From NCBI GenBank assembly GCA_013407085.1, contig JACCGJ010001550.1:1-64000 (forward strand): a stretch of DNA of 64,000 nucleotides, written 5' to 3'. Within the stretch, counting starts at the first letter, position 1, and each line of letters begins with the position of its first letter. Positions 58,440 through 64,000 of the stretch are shown one piece after another. The notes under the pieces are model-generated. The model searched no databases, was not told where the DNA came from, and saw only the letters and a program-made list of their open reading frames with translations. This DNA comes from Atriophallophorus winterbourni (taxonomy: Eukaryota; Platyhelminthes; Trematoda; Plagiorchiida; Microphallidae). The position numbers and the translations under genes were made by a program.

Positions 58440-59480
58440 CTTTGTATGGACTAAGAAGGTTTGCGGATAACGCAAAAGCTGTACAATTTGAAATATCTTT
58501 CAAACGGATGCATATTCGGGGCGCAGGAATGAAGCCAGAGACGTTTCGATTTCTTTAGTGATATTATTCGCAAACAGGTGCCTACTAATGAGAATGCTGT
58601 TGGATCTCCAGTCTCAAGAGAGCCATATTTGGATTCTCAGAAGAGATGCTCGATTATGGTAAATGCTCGCGAGCAAACTTAGAACACGGTTCAGATACGT
58701 TTATAGGAAGAGCGCACTTCCATACTTTCCATTTGTAAAAGCTATTTAAGCCGTGGTTGGAAGAAGTAACCACTCTTCCCCATTCCGACTTGGTCGTAAA
58801 AAGAAAGAGGATGAAATGCGGGCAATGAAAATAGTTTTTGCACGTTACTGATACGCGTGCACTTTGTTAAAGGAGATCCGTTCAAGATACTTCCTGACCT
58901 GTGTCCTGAGGATAGAATTAAAATGAAAGCAACCACCGAAGAATTGCTGGTAGCGATGCGGAGGCCATGCATTCGTTTGTAGCCGCTGTCAATCATACTT
59001 CAGATAATCCTTCTGTGTAAATATTCCAAGTATTTCATTTCAACGCGAAGAGTCTATGAAATATCTTTGAGGAGGTTAATGAATTTGTCTGTTGGCGAAA
59101 GCTTAATATAACAGCTCTTACTGAATCCTGGTTAATAGTTGATATATCGGATATGTAGTGCGCGCAACCACACTATAGGCTTTTAAGAAATGACAGAGTA
59201 GCTTCAAAACCTGGAGGTGGCGTTGCTGTATAGTTTAATCAGCACCTGATTGAGGAAGTATTGGAAAGGTTTTAACATGTTGTTGGAAATGCTGAGAGCA
59301 TCAGGTGTATGGTAAAGTCTTCCTTTAGGGCTGTATCATTTAGGGTTATTTACCGCTCAATTGGCGCTAAAGCTTCTGCGGTATGTTCTCAAATCAAACG
59401 GTATCTCTGGCGACTGTATCACTCATTGAGATCGGAATTCTCCTGATATAAACACGGCTGATTTAGTTCCGAGCTGTGAA
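58440..59480 (+). mobile_element. LINE 5' region with decayed endonuclease
   Basis: The plus strand shows a leader and then endonuclease pieces in shifting frames: FHFNAKSL (about 59,037), LNITALTESW (about 59,105-59,133, the TESW Glu being the metal ligand), LLRNDRVASKPGGGVAV (about 59,180-59,230). It opposes the 60.3-62.6-kb element. Confidence 0.7.
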
Positions 59481-60249
59481 CTCAATTTTGTACAGAATGT
59501 AAACAATCCCACGAGGATGTGCCTGACAAATTCCTTCTATATGAGATGACTCACACAAAGATTTTCCGATGTTAGGAATCTATCCATCAATAACCATATT
59601 GGTTGCACTTAATGGTTCGTTTCGAATAGAGGACGTCAACCGACAGTACGAAAAAATGCACGAAGACACTACTGGAAATTATACTCAAAGTGTCTAATCA
59701 CGTCTGAAGACTCAATAGCTGCGTCATTTATTCGAACTACAAATGTGGATAACACAATAAAACTATTCACTATCATTTCAAGAATTGGGAAGTGATTTTT
59801 TTGTATTTTTATTTGTTTTTATTTACTTTTTTTATCAGGAAGTAAATTTCATAAACCAGAATATTTAGCAATGAAGAAATCTTTTCGTACCCCAATGTGA
59901 ATTTTCGGTATACATGATTTTTTTGTGGCGAAATTTGTATACTTATGATTTCTTGAAATCTAATTTTAAGCCAATATCGATGTTATCTTTTTTCAGCAAT
60001 CTGTAAAATGCAAGATTAGGTCGTATTCAAAGAAACCATAATGGTTCTAAACCTATGATCTCACATCTTTCCGTATATGTATGCTTATGCGAACTCGAGG
60101 TAAGGGATCGTGTGTAAGATCGTTGGATGCCTTCTAAAGCATAAATAACAGTCCGATTTATGTTGCCAGATATAAAATTTCAGTAAACTAATAAGGGCAG
60201 TGTGCTTAACTTGTCAAGATCTAGCTTTCACTGGGGTTGAGTGATGAAT
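59481..60249. other. Spacer
   Basis: A+T-rich; nothing supported. Confidence 0.4.
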
Positions 60250-62400
60250 TTTTGAAGTAAACCAATATTATTTTTGTTTTAGATGTCATTTAGCAAATTT
60301 GTTCTTGAAATGAAAGTGATCAAGAAAATCGATAACCTAAATCACTTACACACTATGCTGGCTGAAGTGGTGTATTATGCAAGATGATCGAATCGTTTGG
60401 AATGATACATTTAAAATTAATGAAAGTTGATTCATTGGTGGAAAAATCAATACCGTTTCGAATACCCCATTGAAGTAAAACATGCAGGTCTTGGTTCAAT
60501 TTCGATATGAAATCACCATTCTGGTTAAGTGGGAATGCTATGGCGACTTTTATATCATCTGTAGACAAAAAGATATTACAATGTGTTATGGAGGATAGTA
60601 TATCGTTAATAAATATCAAGAAGAGTAATTGACCTAAAACGCTTCAGTGTATGACTCCACTCTGAATAGGCAAATTCCGTGAACTGTAGTCATTTATATC
60701 TACGGAGAAGGTGCGACTAGTGAGAAAAGATTAGAACCACGAAAGTAGGTTTTCAGTAATACCTAAAGCCAATAATTTTGCGAGGAGTAGGTTATGTGTG
60801 ATCCTTTCAAAGGCTTTAGTGATATTAATATCATAGACCTGAATCTACTGATTGTGTCACGTAATTACGAAATTAAGAAATCCATGCTGGTTTGATATGA
60901 AATAGTTTGGTGTCAGATAAACTAGGTTGGCCTATCTGACAAGCATCTCAAGTAACATAGAAAGAAATGGTGTGTGAATAATGAGTTGATGATTGGTAAC
61001 CCTATGTAGATATCCGGTCTTGTGTCTTGGTATAAGTTCTTAATGTTTCCATTTTGATTTGATGAATGCATTGAAGAGATCAAGTAGTAGTAAGAAGATG
61101 TTTAGAGATTCTGTTTTTCGAATTGGTGGTTCGAAACCTGTTTCTGTCTGTAGGATATTGCAACTTGCTTACAAACAATGCGTATATCACATAGTTTAAT
61201 ATTAATGGCGTCTGACGTATTGCATGAAGGCTGTGTGATTACCTGTGGATAAGATTTGTTATTATAAGATGCACTAAAATATACCACAAATTCTTCACAA
61301 ACAACAAAAGGCTCAGTGATGATTGTGCATTTATAACCAGTTGAATTTTGTTTAATGATGTAGCTTGTGCTATCTAAAGTTCCCGTTGTTCTAGTTTTGA
61401 TTAATTTACATAATTCATTCTGCTTTCCATGGGATTTGAGGGCTTCGCACTCATCAGAAATATGTTTGTGGTTTAAATTTTGTACAAATGTGTCTGATAG
61501 TTCGCACGCAAACAGAAGAGAAAAGATGTCATGCTTATTACGAGCACATGATGTTAAGTGAGCAATATGCTTTCTATTTTTACAGCTTTACTCTGTATGG
61601 GGCATTTAACGTGTCTAGTAGTGGTTTTCAGTAGTAACTCCGCTATTTTATTATGAAGGATTACTGACTTTATAATAAAATTATCAGAAAGAAAAATTCT
61701 GTCCAATCTTCGTTTTTAATGAGATTAACAAAGATTTCCCAGTCTAGGTTACTAAGGATAGGTGGTTTTTTTACTAATAGTCATAATATTATTGCAACTC
61801 AATTCGAACGATATTATATTTTCATCGCCATTCAAAATGATGGTGATACGTTCAGGCGAGATGGTGTGATATTTAGATTGAAGACAAGGGCAAGAATATT
61901 GTTCTTACGCGTTGGGTTATTAACAAACTGTGTATAACTGAATAGTTTTATGGTATGGGAAAACGAATAAGGCCTTTAATCTACCCAGTTAAGTATAAGC
62001 ATGTTAAAATCTCCTACAATCAATTTATAGCTGGACGGTTGGAGAGAGGCTTCCATGAAGCAATCGATCAAGCGTTGAAGTGATGAGCAAGTGGTACCGG
62101 GTGAATAGTAGATGCAAGTAAATGATGAAAAGCCTGTAGTGCTAGTCAGATGAACTCATTGATATAATTGATGCATTGATGAAATGAACCTCTGCGCTTT
62201 GAAACTTAAGAATCAACAGTTCAGAATGTGAATCATCTGAATCATCTATTTTCCACGATTCAGTTATAAGAATAATATCGGCGGGGTTAGAAAGAAAATA
62301 TGAACGTAGATCTAATAGCTTGTTACTTATGGATTGAGAATTAATAATAATAAATCGAAGAGAGGGGGGCGAAGTGTAGAGGATGGCTTAGTATATAATT
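60250..62400 (-). mobile_element. Decayed LINE with endonuclease and reverse transcriptase
   Basis: The minus strand, from high to low coordinate: endonuclease NPADIILITESW (about 62,290-62,255), LIVGDFNMLILNW (about 62,030-61,985), NNPTRKNNILALVF (about 61,925-61,880); then RT FISNQHGFLNFV (about 60,895-60,860), INITKAFERITHNLL (about 60,835-60,790), GVIHxSVLGQLLFLIFINDI (about 60,650-60,590) and STDDIK in place of FADD (about 60,560). Many stops and frameshifts. It spans endonuclease to palm, the longest LINE in the window. Confidence 0.75.
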
Positions 62401-64000
62401 GATCATTTTGTAATGCATGATGGTTCATGTTAAAAACTGTCATGAAAGATTTGAAAGATTTTCATGTTTGAATAGGGGAACATAGGGTGCTGAGTGAGAA
62501 ACGGATTCAAGTTCGGGATATGTGTCATGTGATCAGCTATTAGGGTGGATGGGTGATGGTATTGATTCTTATTGAGAATCAAGGAAATTCCCCAATATGG
62601 AGTTACGCGTCAAATCCCAGGTATTTCAGAACCAACGAGGATTTGTCAATGAAAGCGGTACTATATTGAGGCAATCAAATAACTGGAAAACATACCTCAA
62701 TTATCGGGTTAACCGGGTTAGATCCGGGTCAATGTGAAAAACAGTATGGAGAACGTATCACGCTACGCACACGACTCCAAACCAAAAATGGCGCGGCCAA
62801 AATGCAGTCAAATTGTTCAAGGTGAAAGAGTAAAACAAAAAAGAGGAAACAAGCGAAAACAACGATATTTTGGAATACAAATACACATAAAAATTGAAGT
62901 GTAGGTGGGAAGGTAAAAAGAATCAACACTGCCCCCCCAAAGCCACCTCGGCTTTCTAACAACTATCACTCTCCATCACCTCCCAATAACCACGCACGGC
63001 GTATATCTCTTTCAAGCTCCCCTTCTGCGGTGCGTAACAAAACTTTCCGTAGATGACCTTCAGCACCGAGTAGAGTCTCAGACACGATCGCTATCTTCCA
63101 CGAACCGCGCGACGCACTTTCGTTTTAGTAAAGAACATAGTCGCCAACAGCATATCTCTTCGCAGACGCATCCATGTATACCTCACTTGTAACAATGGTA
63201 AATACTCTATCAACCAACGACGCCAAAACGCGTTTGCAAGTACTTGGGCTTGTCGCCAGCGCTTCGTATACCGATCCCTGAGGTTAACGCAGTCACCTAA
63301 CACACTGCCGTGTTCACGGCCCAGTAACAGGTGATTTGGGGTCAACGCAATTGGTTGGTCCGGGTCATCATACAACGGTACAATCGGCCAATTGTTCAGT
63401 ATTTGTTCCACTTCGCTCAAAGGGTCATTAAGGATTCGTCTGTTAGGACTTAATCCCGTGAAATCGCACTCAAAATGCGGCGTACGGATCTGATCTGCCG
63501 CACCTAAATTCTTCCGCGATGACTACTATAGGGAGGGTTAAATTTCCACTTGATCCTTTTGTTTAACAGACTCTTGTGAACTTTGGTATCGTTAAGTTCA
63601 TTTGAAAAACGTCTCAGTTCATGATCTGCCCCAACGAAATTGCTGCCTCTGTCACTAAAAATATACTTAGGGGGGCCACATCGATTAATAAAACGGGATA
63701 ACACCGTTAGAAATGAATCAATTGATAAGGAATACGTAACTTCTGAATAAACCGAACGTGTTTTTAGACAGGTAAATATGCGTCCATATCGGTTTCTGTG
63801 AACACGCCCTTCCCGTACCAAAAACGGACCGAAAATGTCAACTCTAGTTGCCTCAAAGGCATAGCCAGTTGTCAATCGGCATTCCGGTAAATCTGCCATA
63901 ATTTAATCAGACGGTTTTGCGGATCGCATTCTGCACGATATGCATTTACGCAAGATACCCTGCACCACAGACGCACCTCGCATTATCCAGTATTTTCTTC
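62401..64000 (-). mobile_element. BEL/Pao LTR retrotransposon, 3' part
   Basis: The minus strand carries integrase (63,990-63,091) and a C-terminal remnant to about 62,960. A G-rich polypurine tract (62929-62945) is followed by a probable 3' LTR starting TGTTGATTC at 62928. The LTR end is not defined, so the left limit given is approximate. The element continues beyond the right edge. Confidence 0.8.
63091..63990 (-). pseudogene. BEL/Pao integrase, broken
   Basis: In minus orientation: a Cys pair and QxMADLPxxR-type boundary at about 63,940-63,890, with a TAA stop between them; catalytic VDIFGPFLV (about 63,840) and SDRGSNFVGA (about 63,645). The third acidic residue should follow NPPYSSHRGRI at about 63,510. 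After a frame change the C-terminal hallmark ALTPNHLLLGREHG (about 63,350-63,310) and a DRYTKRWRQAQVLANAFWRR segment follow. The frames 63,899-63,504 and 63,420-63,091 are separate, so the catalytic core is interrupted near its end. Confidence 0.85.

Noticed and set aside
1..64000. CRISPR array, bacterial operons or prokaryotic contamination
   Set aside because: No regularly spaced repeats of that type, no bacterial genes, and spliceosomal introns and metazoan retrotransposons are found throughout.

Overview
This window reads as nuclear DNA of a flatworm, most likely a digenean trematode. It is A+T-rich and gene-poor, with small spliceosomal introns (GT-AG), TATA boxes and AATAAA signals. Most recognisable sequence is decayed metazoan retrotransposon: CR1/Jockey-type LINEs, a second LINE type with a C2H2 tail, Ty3/Gypsy, BEL/Pao and Penelope-like elements. 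SINE-like repeats with hammerhead-ribozyme cores recall the SM-alpha elements of schistosomes. The assignment is an inference; no rRNA, tRNA or mitochondrial marker is present to confirm it.

The main gene content is a dispersed cluster of seven small secreted-protein genes, called A to G here: A at 9.9 kb (+), B at 16.1 kb (+), C at 22.5-23.0 kb (-), D at 29.6 kb (+), E at 35.1 kb (+), F at 45.4 kb (+) and G at 50.8-52.4 kb (-). All share one plan. A TATA box lies 37-52 bp before the ATG. Exon 1 is 58-67 nt and encodes only a signal peptide, and it ends in phase 1. One large exon then encodes a low-complexity Thr/Pro/Lys/acidic segment, usually a cluster of 4-5 Cys, and a predicted helical C-terminus (mature products roughly 120-190 aa). 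E and F are clear paralogues, B, C and D share a second Cys spacing, and A and G lack the Cys cluster. I do not recognise the family. A possible decayed eighth member lies at 44.1-44.6 kb (-). Only one other conserved gene is recognisable: the last exons of an ABHD11-like alpha/beta hydrolase on the minus strand (12.6-18.1 kb), whose intron contains gene B.

Between these genes, from left to right: a LINE at 1.0-2.9 kb; a full-length but frameshifted Gypsy element with two ~153-bp LTRs at 3.07-7.2 kb; LINE pieces at 7.9, 13.6, 19.9-21.6, 23.9, 26.1, 27.6, 30.9, 36.6 and 38.3-43.1 kb; Penelope-like fragments at 37.6 and 47.7-48.3 kb; LINE pieces at 47, 48.8, 53, 54.6-55.3, 58.4 and 60.3-62.6 kb; and a BEL/Pao integrase running off the right end. 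Two repeat families carry hammerhead-like cores. One is a tRNA-headed SINE (18.9-19.5, 23.4-23.9 and 56.1-56.4 kb). The other is a ~246-bp unit, present as a tandem dimer at 49.0-49.5 kb and as single copies at 25.6, 45.7 and 50.3 kb. The most interesting signals are the secreted-protein cluster and the two ribozyme-bearing repeat families. All exon models come from reading the sequence and have no transcript support.
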